In this document: positions 43,700-51,680 of the stretch, in pieces
How the letters are laid out: each line of letters begins with the position of its first letter
Numbering within the stretch: position 1 is the stretch's first letter
From: Magnetospirillum sp.
Lineage (GTDB): Bacteria > Pseudomonadota > Alphaproteobacteria > CACIAM-22H2
NCBI GenBank assembly: GCA_027532905.1
Contig: JAPZUA010000001.1
Coordinates: 335,565 to 399,564, forward strand
Direction: 5' to 3'
DNA length: 64,000 nucleotides
Position numbers and translations under genes: made by a program
The notes under the pieces: model-generated
Database searches by the model: none
What the model was told of the DNA's origin: nothing
What the model saw: only the letters and a program-made list of their open reading frames with translations

Positions 43700-45369
43700 T
43701 GCGACTTCCCGTCGGCGAAGAAGCGCAGCACGCTGCGCACCGGGTTGGGAGCCGCCTGGCCGAGACCGCAAATCGACGCATCGCGCATCACGGCCTCGAG
43801 ATCGCCGAGCGTGTCCGCCGACCAGTCGTCGGCAGCAAGCAGGGAAGCCATCTTTTCGGTGCCCGCCCGGCACGGCGTGCACTGGCCGCAGGATTCGTCG
43901 CGGAAGAAGCGGATCAGATTTCCGGCGACGGCACGCGGATCGTCGGCCTGGGACAGCACGATCACGGCATGGCTGCCGACGAACGCGCCTTGCGGGTCGA
44001 GCGTGCCGAAATCGAGCGGCAGATCTGCAAGCCTTGCCGGCAGTATGCCGCCCGATGCCCCGCCCGGAAGATAGCCGAGCAGTTCGTGGCCGGGCGCCAT
44101 GCCGCCGCAGAATTCTTCGATCAGCTCGCGGGCGGTGATACCGGCCGGTGCGATCTTCACGCCGGGCGAGGCCACGCGGCCCGAGACCGAAAACGTACGC
44201 CTGCCCTTGTAGCCGCGTCGCCCGGCATTCGCGAATTTCTCGGGGCCGTCCTCGAGAATTTCGCGCAGCCAGTGCAGCGTCTCGACATTGTGGTTGAGCG
44301 TCGGCCGCCCGAATAGACCGCGCTCGGCGATATAAGGCGGGCGATGGCGCGGCAGACCGCGCTTGCCCTCGATCGATTCGATCATCGCGGACTCTTCGCC
44401 GCAGATGTAAGCACCCGCTCCGCGACGAAGCTCGACATGGCCGGGTGCGACCAGCCCCGCGCGCTCGAGTGCTGCGATCCCGTCGCCGAGGATCGCGCGG
44501 ACGGCCGGATACTCGTCGCGCAGATAGATGTAGACACGTTCCGCCTCGACCGCCCACGCGGCGATCAGGATGCCTTCGAGCGTGCGATGAGGGTCGCTTT
44601 CCAGATAGTGGCGGTCCTTGAAGGTGCCGGGCTCGCCCTCGTCGGCATTTACCGTCATCAGGCGCGGTGCTGGCTGGGCGTGCACGCTCTTCCATTTGCG
44701 CGCAACCGGAAAACCGGCCCCGCCAAGTCCGCGCAGACCCGACGCGTCGAGGGCCGCGAACGTGGCCAAGCGCGCGTCGGGGGCTGCGCGCAGTCTTTCC
44801 AACAATCGATAGCCGCCCTGCGCACGATATGCGTCGAAGGCAATATGGAACGGAATCGCGGCGTGCGCGTTGTCCAAGGCGATGGCCTCGGCGAGGCGGT
44901 CCTGCGTGGCACTCTCGATCGCGTACTGGCCCAGCATCGCAGCGGGAGCGGCAGCGCAGCGCCCGATACAGGGGGCCCCGACGACACGGACCTTGGCGGG
45001 ATCGGCGGCCGCACGCATCGCATGGAGCAGAGCCTCGGCACCCATCATCGCGCAGGACAGCGAGTTGCAGATGCGCAGCGTGCGGGCGGGCGGCGGCGCC
45101 TCGCCTTCCTTCACAATGTCGAAATGGTGGTAGAAGCTCGCGACCTCGTAGACTTCGGCTTCCGACAGGCGCATCTCGTGCGCGAGCGCGTTGAGATGGC
45201 GCGCAGCGAGATGGCCGAAACGATCCTGGATCAGATGCAGATTCTCGATCAGCCTATCGCGCGTGCGCGGCACCGTGCCGAGGAGCGTGCGCAGCTCCGC
45301 CAGCGCCGCCTCGTCCAGCGCCCGGCCTTTCCGCCCGTTCTTTCGGTCGCCTCCGGTTTGCGACGGCAT
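43696..45369 (-). CDS. fdsB: formate dehydrogenase NuoE/NuoF-type fusion subunit (NADH-forming)
   Basis: The 557-residue protein fuses a NuoE-like thioredoxin-fold [2Fe-2S] domain (about 1-150, cysteines in ICNSLSC and APCIGRC) to a NuoF-like FMN/NAD and [4Fe-4S] domain (GLGGAGFPVARKW, GEESAMIESIEG, CGQCTPCRAGTE). It combines what are separate gamma (FdsG) and beta (FdsB) subunits in other bacteria. It takes electrons from FdsA and reduces NAD+. ATG 45369 was chosen, with GGGAGA 10 bases upstream; GTG 45399 would add ten residues. The usual fdsC, fdsD and fdhD accessory genes are not adjacent. Confidence 0.92.
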   Translation of the reverse strand: MPSQTGGDRKNGRKGRALDEAALAELRTLLGTVPRTRDRLIENLHLIQDRFGHLAARHLNALAHEMRLSEAEVYEVASFYHHFDIVKEGEAPPPARTLRICNSLSCAMMGAEALLHAMRAAADPAKVRVVGAPCIGRCAAAPAAMLGQYAIESATQDRLAEAIALDNAHAAIPFHIAFDAYRAQGGYRLLERLRAAPDARLATFAALDASGLRGLGGAGFPVARKWKSVHAQPAPRLMTVNADEGEPGTFKDRHYLESDPHRTLEGILIAAWAVEAERVYIYLRDEYPAVRAILGDGIAALERAGLVAPGHVELRRGAGAYICGEESAMIESIEGKRGLPRHRPPYIAERGLFGRPTLNHNVETLHWLREILEDGPEKFANAGRRGYKGRRTFSVSGRVASPGVKIAPAGITARELIEEFCGGMAPGHELLGYLPGGASGGILPARLADLPLDFGTLDPQGAFVGSHAVIVLSQADDPRAVAGNLIRFFRDESCGQCTPCRAGTEKMASLLAADDWSADTLGDLEAVMRDASICGLGQAAPNPVRSVLRFFADGKSQ

Positions 45370-45501
45370 AGATACGGTTTCTCCCGCGTTTGGACCCACA
45401 TTTTCCAGATGGGTCTTCGAAGCCGCCCAAACCGTAGCATGCTCGGCCCGGCGCTCAAGCTAGTTGAGAAAATCGGTTTGGCCCAAAAAAACCCTGTCAG
45501 A

Positions 45502-45969
45502 TCATGCTTGGAGCCTGAAACGGTTCCGACAGTTCCGACAGCGGACAGACCGGACGAAGCGATGCAGCCGCTCGCGTGGCTCGCCCTCTTCGCAAACGAA
45601 AGAATCTCCGCCAAGGAATATCTCGTCGCCTTCACGCCCCCAGGAAGCCGCAAGCCACGCTCTATAAAGTCGTTGCAAGGTACGTGGATCAATGCGCTTC
45701 GGCGCCTTGGGTTGGAGGGGCGTTATCGCTTTCACGCTATTCGGGCCTCCGACGTGACCCACTTGGCAACGGTCGCCAGCAGTGCCGTCACGCAGGGGTC
45801 GGCCCGCCAAAAATCCGCGGCTACAACGGCTCTTTACACGCGGGTCGCCGATGGGGCAAAACGCGCTGCTGTGTTGGCAATGCGCTCCACCTCTGGCCTT
45901 GCGGCGGAGGAATTCGGCAGGCAAAGTCCCAGTCGAGAGTCCCGCTCTCGAAAGCAGTCAGTGTCCTAA
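45502..45969 (+). pseudogene. tyrosine recombinase (integrase), C-terminal remnant
   Basis: Only the last part of the catalytic domain is visible. RFHAIRASDVTHLA gives the H-x-x-R pair (His codon 45733-45735, Arg 45742-45744), and ATTALYTRVAD gives the nucleophilic Tyr (45835-45837). The first catalytic Arg and the N-terminal DNA-binding domain are absent, and the frame upstream has no plausible start or family sequence, so the gene is truncated. It ends 24 bases before the right island repeat, the normal place for an integrase of a tRNA-inserted element. It is divergent from the formate dehydrogenase genes. Confidence 0.75.
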
Positions 45970-45993
45970 GTGCCATCAAGCTACTGATTTTAA

Positions 45994-46036
45994 ACGGATC
46001 GCCGGTTTAGCTCAGCGGTAGAGCAGCGGTTTTGTA
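45994..46036 (+). repeat. right attachment-site copy
   Basis: A direct repeat of 38153-38195 (41 of 43 bases identical) that covers the 5' half of the functional tRNA-Thr gene, through the anticodon loop. It marks the right island junction; the 3' half of the tRNA beyond it is presumably original chromosome. Confidence 0.8.
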
Positions 46037-46071
46037 AACCGAAGGTCGGGGGTTCAATCCCCTCAACCGGC
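46000..46071 (+). tRNA. tRNA-Thr (anticodon TGT)
   Basis: A complete cloverleaf. The acceptor strands GCCGGTT and AACCGGC pair fully, the D arm is GCTC-AGCGGTA-GAGC, the anticodon loop TTTGTAA gives TGT (reads ACA, threonine), and the T arm has GGGGGTTCAATCCCC. The discriminator is A. Only ACC follows, so the full CCA is not encoded and must be added. The gene is the integration target of the island at 38153-46036. Confidence 0.93.
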
Positions 46072-46107
46072 ACCGTTTCTTTTCGCGCGCGAAAGACGCA
46101 TTGGCGC

Positions 46108-46554
46108 ATGACCGTCCTCACGCTCGCAAAAGCCGAAAGCCTCGCCGACGCGGCGCTCGCCGAAGGCAGGCGCTTGCGCCTTGCACCGCTCACACTCGTG
46201 GTGCTCGACGCAGGCGGCCATGTCGTGACCGCCAAGCGCGAGGATAGTTCGGGCATCCTGCGTTTCGAGATCGCCTACGGCAAAGCCTGGGGGGCCCTCG
46301 GCATGGGCTTCGGCACCCGCGAACTCACGCAGCGCGCCGCGACCTCGCCCGCCTTTGTCGCCGCGATATCGGCCGCCAGCGGCGGGCGCATCGTGCCCTC
46401 GCCGGGCGGGGTTCTGGTGCGCGCGAACGGTGTCACGCTGGGTGCGGTCGGCATTTCCGGCGACACGGGCCCGCAAGACGAAGCCTGTGCGCTTGCCGGC
46501 ATTGCCGCCGCCGGCTTCGATGCGGCAGCGGGCGTGCCGGATCTGTCCGCCTGA
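46108..46554 (+). CDS. GlcG/HbpS family protein (DUF336)
   Basis: The 148-residue protein has the family pattern: LAKAESLADAALAEGRRL at the start, LVVLDAGGHVV, ILRFEIAYGKAWGALGM and the closing GAVGISGDTGPQDEACALAGI. Members bind haem or act as accessory proteins in glycolate and diol pathways; the role here is not shown by context. It begins 36 bases after the tRNA. Confidence 0.85.
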   Translation: MTVLTLAKAESLADAALAEGRRLRLAPLTLVVLDAGGHVVTAKREDSSGILRFEIAYGKAWGALGMGFGTRELTQRAATSPAFVAAISAASGGRIVPSPGGVLVRANGVTLGAVGISGDTGPQDEACALAGIAAAGFDAAAGVPDLSA

Positions 46555-46627
46555 ATTTTTCCGTTTGGCGACCCGGCCGTGTCTATGTTAGGTTGCTTTA
46601 CGATTAGCAATCCAGGATCGCGCGCCC

Positions 46628-46969
46628 ATGGATATCGACGGCATTTATGTTTACAGCTTCAGCGACGATAGCCATACCGCGTTCTCGTTGGTCGTCGTTC
46701 GCGGCGGCACGATCCGTTCTGCCAACCCAGCAGAGCGCGCCGAGGACGGCACCTATCGCATCGACGAGGCAGGCGTTCTGCAGGCCTCGATAACCACGTC
46801 GTTTGCAGCGGGGGCGCAGCTTCTCGGTCGCAGCCCGGGGCACGAGGCATGGCAATTCACGCTCGATTTCGCGTTCAAGCGCGGATTCGACCAGCAATGT
46901 TTCGTCGTCGAGACGCCCGTGGGCGATCTGGAACTCGCTATTTCGAAGGTTTCCGGCTTGAAAGGGTAG
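46628..46969 (+). CDS. small beta-rich protein, GrlR-like in appearance
   Basis: The 113-residue protein starts IDGIYVYSFSDDSHTAFSL and continues VVVRGGTIRSANP, then GTYRIDEAGVLQASIT. This alternation of short strands, with a G-x-Y opening and a G-T-Y-R turn, resembles the GrlR-like fold seen in many alphaproteobacterial hypothetical proteins, but identity is not certain. No signal peptide. It converges with cheW 7 bases away. Confidence 0.55.
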   Translation: MDIDGIYVYSFSDDSHTAFSLVVVRGGTIRSANPAERAEDGTYRIDEAGVLQASITTSFAAGAQLLGRSPGHEAWQFTLDFAFKRGFDQQCFVVETPVGDLELAISKVSGLKG

Positions 46970-46976
46970 CCCCCCT

Positions 46977-47483
46977 TTACGCCGCTTCCGAACCCAGACC
47001 GCGCTTGAAGGCGAGCAGACGGTCGACTTCGAGCACCACCAAGAGCTTGCCCTTGAGGCGGTAGATGCCGCCCGAGACTTCGCGCCAGCGCGGATCGAGC
47101 GTGTTGGGATTGCGCTCGTACGTGTCCGACGACAGCGACAGCACTTCGCCCACGCTGTCGACCATCAGCGCGTAGAGTTCGCCCTTGTGGTCGACGACCA
47201 CGTTCATGCCCTGCCCCTCGCCTTCCCGCTTCGGCAGGCCCAGGCGGCGGCGCACGTCGCACGCCGTGACGATGCGCCCGCGCAGATTGAGCGCTCCCGC
47301 CACTTCGGGCGGGGCAAGCGGCACGCGCGTGATGCGCTGCGGCCCCAGCACGTCCTGCACGGTCAGCACGGGGATGCCGAAAAGTTGCTCCGCCACGGTC
47401 ATCGTGACGAAATCGTTGGCGACGTTCGTGCCTACCGTCTTGACGGCAGTGCCCTTGTCGGCGGGAACCAGCGCGTTGCTCAT
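46977..47483 (-). CDS. cheW: chemotaxis adaptor CheW
   Basis: This 168-residue CheW-domain protein contains FVTMTVAEQLFGIPVLTVQDV, RGRIVTACDVRRRLGLP and VVLEVDRLLAF, the typical beta-barrel segments. It couples receptors to the CheA kinase. It lies 25 bases downstream of cheA on the same strand and forms a two-gene operon. No receptor, cheY, cheB or cheR gene is adjacent. Confidence 0.9.
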   Translation of the reverse strand: MSNALVPADKGTAVKTVGTNVANDFVTMTVAEQLFGIPVLTVQDVLGPQRITRVPLAPPEVAGALNLRGRIVTACDVRRRLGLPKREGEGQGMNVVVDHKGELYALMVDSVGEVLSLSSDTYERNPNTLDPRWREVSGGIYRLKGKLLVVLEVDRLLAFKRGLGSEAA

Positions 47484-47508
47484 GTTCGTCTCTCCTCTTT
47501 GCCGCCGC

Positions 47509-50262
47509 CTACTGCGCCGCGACGCGGGCAGCGGCACCCAGCTCGTTCAGCGAGGCCAGCAGGCCTTCGCGGTCGAGCTTGGGGATGAAGTCGGTGAAGC
47601 CCACGTCGCGCGCGCGCTCGATGTCGCGCGGATGCGTGTGCGAAGACAGCGCCAGGATCGGCGTCTCGCGGAAGCGCTCGGTGCGCCGCAGCGCCTCGGC
47701 GAATTCGAAGCCGCTCATGCCCGGCATTTCGATGTCCGACACGATCACGTCGAACTCGCGACCCGCCTCGCACATTGCCAAAGCCCCGGTCGCGGTTTCG
47801 GCTGTCGTGACCTCGAAACCCGCCACCGACAGGATCGGCTGCAGGAGATTGCGGAAGAACGGGCTGTCGTCCACGAGCAGCAGACGGCGCAGCTGCGTCT
47901 GGCCGAACGGCGAATCGGCCTTGCCGAACCAGTCGCCGAACGCGAGCGACAGATAGTGCGCGGTGTCGATGACGTCGGTCGCTTTGCCCGAGATGATCGC
48001 CGAGCCCACCATGCCGGGGCGCACGTTGTTCATCTCGACCTGCAGACGCTCTTCGACGATGTCGACGATTTCGTCCACGAGCAGGCCCATGTTGCGGTTG
48101 CGGTCGGCGAACACCAGGATCGGCTGGCGGCCTTCGGTGCGCACCGGATAGGACGGGTCGATCGTGACCAGCGGCATGAGCTTGCCGCGATACTGCAGCA
48201 CGGGCTTGCCGTCGGAGAATTCGATCGTCGCTGCGTCCGCCTCTTCGAGGCGCGCGATGAGCGACAGCGGCACGGCCTTGGGCGCTTGGCCGCCGGCGCG
48301 GAACACCAGAAGTGCGATGCGCTCGGCTTCGCTCGACGACTTGTCGTCGTCGGCGGCCGCTGCGGCTCCATGTTCGCCCATCGACGCCGCTTCGCCGGAG
48401 GCTGCCGCGATGCCGTTGGGATCGAGGATCATGATGACCGAACCGTCGCCCAGGATCGTGTTGCCCGAGAACATCGAGATGTCGCGCAGGATGGGTGCGA
48501 CCGGCTTCACGACGATTTCTTCCGTGTCGAACACGCGGTCGACCATGATGCCGAACGTGTAGGTGCCGACTTGCGTGACCACGATGAAGCTCTGGTCGGG
48601 CTCGACGCCGCGGTCGTCGCCCAGACGCAGGAGATCGTGCAGGCTCACGAGCGGCAGCAGACGGTCGCGCAGGCGCAGGAACGGCGAGTCGTTCACGCGC
48701 TCGATCGTCGTCTCGGATCCGGCCTGTGCGCGCACGAGTTCGAGCACGCTGATCTGCGGGATCGCGAAGCGCTCGCCCGAGCATTCGACGACGAGCGCCG
48801 AGACGATCGCGAGCGTGAGCGGGATCTTGATGACGAAGGCCGTACCCTTGCCGCGCTGGAAGCGCAGCTCGACCGTGCCGCCGATCTTTTCGATGTTGGT
48901 GCGCACCACGTCCATGCCCACGCCGCGCCCCGAAACCGAGGTCACGACGGCGGCGGTGGAGAAGCCCGCCTTGAAGATGAACTGGGCAACCTGCTGGTCG
49001 CTCAAGCCGGCGGCTTCCGCTTCGCTCACAACGCCGTTCTGGATGCCCTTCTGCTTGATCTTGTCGATATTGAGGCCGCGGCCGTCGTCCGAAATCTCGA
49101 TGATGATATGGCCGCCTTCGTGGAAGGCGTTGAGATTGACGCGGCCCACTTCGGGCTTGCCGGCGGCACGGCGCTCTTCGGGCCGCTCGAGCCCGTGGTC
49201 GGCGCAGTTGCGCACGAGATGGGTGAGCGGATCCTTGATGAGTTCGAGCACCTGGCGGTCGAGCTCGGTTTCCTGCCCGTGCATGACGAGATCGATCTTC
49301 TTGCCGAGTTCGTGGCTGAGATCGCGGATCAGGCGCGGCAGCTTCGACCACGCATTGCCGATCGGCTGCATGCGCGTCTTCATGACGCCTTCCTGCAGCT
49401 CGGACGTGACGTGGTTGAGACGCTGCAGAGGTACTGAGAATTCGCTGTCCTTCTGCGAGCGCAGGATCTGCAGGAGCTGGTTGCGCGTAAGCACCAGTTC
49501 CGAGACCATCGTCATCAGATTTTCGAGCACGTCGACGTTGACGCGGATCGAGGAGGCCGCAACTGCGGACTCGGCCACGTCGCCGCGCGGTTCGGCCGCC
49601 TTCGGCGCTTTGGCGACGGGGGCTGCAACGGGTACAGGCGCAGCGGCAACCGGGACCGGCACGCTCGGCGCCGGTGCGGCAGGGGTTTCGGCCGCCGGCG
49701 TTTCAACCCCACGGTTCGCGGCGAGCGCATCGGCCATCGCGGCGGTCTTGCCGGCGGGTACCGGCACAAAGCCGTGTTCGTCGGGTTCGGGTTCGGCTGC
49801 GACAACCGGGGCCGGCGGGGCTGCCGGTGCGGCGGCGGGTGCGGCCGCATTCGGCGCCTTGGGTGCTGCCGCCGTCGGATCGGTCTTGCCCGAGGCATAG
49901 TCGTTGAGGCGCTGAATAAGATCGCTGTCGTCGCCTTCGGGTTCGGCTTCGGTCTGTTCGAGCACCGATAGGATGCTCTTGATGCGGTCGAGCGCTTCGA
50001 AGATCAGCGTCACAGCCTGCGCATTCGGCGTAAGGATGCCCTCGCGGATCTTGTCGAGCAGGTTTTCGCCAGCATGCGCCACGCGTTCGAGGCGCGGCAG
50101 GCCCAAGAAGCCGCACGTGCCCTTGATCGTGTGCATGATGCGGAAGATGCTGCCCACGAGCCCCGGATCGTTGGGGTTCTGTTCGAGCCGGACGATCTCG
50201 GTGTCGAGCACGCCGAGATTTTCGTTGGTCTCGGTCAGAAAGTCGCGCAGCAGATCGTCCAT
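47509..50262 (-). CDS. cheA: CheA-type hybrid chemotaxis kinase with receiver domain
   Basis: The product has 917 residues. Domains in order: HPt (about 1-105, phosphorylated His44 in IMHTIKGTCGFLGL), an Ala/Pro-rich linker (about 125-235), dimerisation and ATPase domains (VELVLTRNQLLQILRS-like helix, NCADHGLE, DDGRG, GRGVGMDVVRTNI), a CheW-like domain (about 510-640), a second CheW-like segment (about 665-790, ALLVFRAGG...LVDEIVDIVEE) and a C-terminal receiver (RRLLLVDDSPFFRNLL, DVIVSDIEMPGMSG). The kinase can thus phosphorylate its own receiver. ATG 50262 was chosen over 50277 because GGAG stands 9 bases before it and MDDLL is the usual start. Confidence 0.88.
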   Translation of the reverse strand: MDDLLRDFLTETNENLGVLDTEIVRLEQNPNDPGLVGSIFRIMHTIKGTCGFLGLPRLERVAHAGENLLDKIREGILTPNAQAVTLIFEALDRIKSILSVLEQTEAEPEGDDSDLIQRLNDYASGKTDPTAAAPKAPNAAAPAAAPAAPPAPVVAAEPEPDEHGFVPVPAGKTAAMADALAANRGVETPAAETPAAPAPSVPVPVAAAPVPVAAPVAKAPKAAEPRGDVAESAVAASSIRVNVDVLENLMTMVSELVLTRNQLLQILRSQKDSEFSVPLQRLNHVTSELQEGVMKTRMQPIGNAWSKLPRLIRDLSHELGKKIDLVMHGQETELDRQVLELIKDPLTHLVRNCADHGLERPEERRAAGKPEVGRVNLNAFHEGGHIIIEISDDGRGLNIDKIKQKGIQNGVVSEAEAAGLSDQQVAQFIFKAGFSTAAVVTSVSGRGVGMDVVRTNIEKIGGTVELRFQRGKGTAFVIKIPLTLAIVSALVVECSGERFAIPQISVLELVRAQAGSETTIERVNDSPFLRLRDRLLPLVSLHDLLRLGDDRGVEPDQSFIVVTQVGTYTFGIMVDRVFDTEEIVVKPVAPILRDISMFSGNTILGDGSVIMILDPNGIAAASGEAASMGEHGAAAAADDDKSSSEAERIALLVFRAGGQAPKAVPLSLIARLEEADAATIEFSDGKPVLQYRGKLMPLVTIDPSYPVRTEGRQPILVFADRNRNMGLLVDEIVDIVEERLQVEMNNVRPGMVGSAIISGKATDVIDTAHYLSLAFGDWFGKADSPFGQTQLRRLLLVDDSPFFRNLLQPILSVAGFEVTTAETATGALAMCEAGREFDVIVSDIEMPGMSGFEFAEALRRTERFRETPILALSSHTHPRDIERARDVGFTDFIPKLDREGLLASLNELGAAARVAAQ

Positions 50263-50335
50263 AACGGGTTTCTCCATCTTCCATCTCGGCCGTTGGCCAG
50301 CCGGGCATAGGAAAGCGTTTTAGCGCCAATCGTGT

Positions 50336-50363
50336 TACCGAAACGTTTATAACGCCTTCGGTA
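50336..50363. promoter_or_regulatory. hairpin TACCGAA...TTCGGTA between the TAXI gene and cheA
   Basis: Outer arms of 7 bases (50336-50342 and 50357-50363) enclose a second small palindrome CGTTTATAACG. It lies in the AT-rich gap downstream of the TAXI gene and upstream of cheA. Without a U-run on the minus strand it could be an operator for cheA-cheW or a weak terminator. Confidence 0.35.
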
Positions 50364-50405
50364 CGCGCATTTTTCGATAACTAATTGGACAACAATAGAG
50401 AATTT

Positions 50406-51680
50406 TCATTGCGGCGCAACGATTTCGCGCACGAATCGGATGTGGAGACGCAAATTGTAAAGCGTGTCGGCGTAGGACGTCGGCACGCGCAGCGCCTCGG
50501 CCGCCTGCTGCAGGGCCGCCAATTCGGCCTGCAATCGAGCCTTTGCGTCGCTCGAGGGGTTCGCACGCAGATCGCGCTCGATGCGCCGCAACTGCTTGTA
50601 TTTAGAGAATATTTTGCTCCGCACCTGCCAGCGATAGGCGGGCGGGGCAATGCGGGCGAGCGGGATCAGCAACGTCAAGAGCGGGATCAGCAGCACGAGG
50701 AGGCGTTCGGCCAGCACGGCCGCCCAAAACGGCAGGAAACGCACGGCGAAGCTCGGGCCGCGCTCGATCAGGCGTGCGGCATCTTCGTGCAATTCGAAAT
50801 CGTTGTAGTTGGTCGTCGGGAACGTACCGCCGGGGGCAAAAAGCTGGCGCGGCTTGTGGACCTGCTGGGCCGCGCGCAGCAACAGCCCGACGAGGGCCGG
50901 ATGCAGATCCTCGCGCACGACAAGCTGCGCCACGGGGGCGAGCAGAATCGTCTCCTCGCGCGGCAGATCGCGCGCCAGATCGAGCCCGCCCGCCGGCAGC
51001 ACCACCGACGACAGAAACGGGAATTGCAGCCGATAGGCTTCGTGGCGCGCGAAGCTGTAGAGGCGGTGGCGCCCTGCCGCCAAAAGATCGGCGAGTGCGG
51101 CCGGCGGGCGCGCCGACACGACGAACGCCGCGTCGATCTGCCCATCGGCAAGGGCCGCAAACGCAGCATCGGTGCCGAGATTGGCGGCCAGTATGTCGCG
51201 CGTCGCGTCGAGGCCATTGGCGCGCAGCATTTGGCGCACCAGCACTTGCGTGCCCGAGCCTTCGCCGCCGACCGCCACGCGAAGCCCCCGCAGATCGTAG
51301 AGCTTGGCCACGGCAAGATCGCTGCGCAGGACGAGCCACACGGGCTCGAAAAAGACGCTCGCAAGCGTGGCAAGCCCGGGTGCTCCTTCTTCCGAGCCAA
51401 CGCCGCCCTGCACGAAGCCCGCATCGGCCGTCGGCGGCTCGGCATTCAGGCGGCGCAGATTGTCGAGCGAGCCGGTCGTCGCGCGCACCTCGAGCACGAT
51501 GCCCTCTTTGGCGAGCAATGCGCGGTAGCGCTCGGCGAAATCGGCATAAGCACCGCCCGGTGCGCCGCCGGCAAACGCAAAGCTCTTGGGCGGGGCGGGA
51601 TCGACGAAGCGCCAAGCGAGCGCAAAACCCGCTGCGACCAGCACGAGGATCGGTAGCCAAACCTTCAAGACCTCACGCAT
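50406..51680 (-). CDS. TAXI family TRAP solute-binding protein, membrane-anchored
   Basis: The product has 424 residues. An N-terminal helix (about 6-24) leads to the binding domain: FAFAGGAPGGAYADFAERY at the start, SLDNLRRL, GGEGSGTQVLVRQMLRANG and NLGTDAAFAALADGQIDAAF. This matches TAXI-type binding proteins of TRAP transporters. Unlike soluble members, it continues with a second hydrophobic stretch (about 320-345, LAERLLVLLIPLLTLLIPLA) and a charged coiled-coil tail, so it is held in the membrane at both ends. No TRAP permease gene is adjacent. The ATG lies 8 bases inside the P450 gene, which points to one transcript. Confidence 0.8.
   Translation of the reverse strand: MREVLKVWLPILVLVAAGFALAWRFVDPAPPKSFAFAGGAPGGAYADFAERYRALLAKEGIVLEVRATTGSLDNLRRLNAEPPTADAGFVQGGVGSEEGAPGLATLASVFFEPVWLVLRSDLAVAKLYDLRGLRVAVGGEGSGTQVLVRQMLRANGLDATRDILAANLGTDAAFAALADGQIDAAFVVSARPPAALADLLAAGRHRLYSFARHEAYRLQFPFLSSVVLPAGGLDLARDLPREETILLAPVAQLVVREDLHPALVGLLLRAAQQVHKPRQLFAPGGTFPTTNYNDFELHEDAARLIERGPSFAVRFLPFWAAVLAERLLVLLIPLLTLLIPLARIAPPAYRWQVRSKIFSKYKQLRRIERDLRANPSSDAKARLQAELAALQQAAEALRVPTSYADTLYNLRLHIRFVREIVAPQ

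Larger units (their letters stand above)
38153..46036. mobile_element. genomic island integrated in tRNA-Thr(TGT), bounded by 43-bp repeats
   Basis: A 43-base direct repeat with two mismatches occurs at 38153-38195 and 45994-46036. It spans the 5' half of tRNA-Thr up to the anticodon loop plus six bases in front. The intact tRNA is at the right end; the left copy runs into unrelated DNA just after the anticodon loop. Inside are a sugar-acid dehydratase, a formate dehydrogenase operon and, next to the tRNA, a tyrosine-recombinase remnant. The simplest reading is integration by crossover in the anticodon region, with the island supplying a new 5' half. Its GC is not strongly different from the host. 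The integrase looks truncated, so the element is probably fixed. Confidence 0.75.

Noticed and set aside
44344-45501. Long plus-strand extension in front of the integrase remnant
   Set aside because: This part lies opposite the fdsB gene and has no recombinase features; only the portion after about 45,500 resembles an integrase.
47185-49437. A 750-codon plus-strand frame opposite cheA
   Set aside because: CheA domains on the minus strand are complete; the opposite frame is a shadow.
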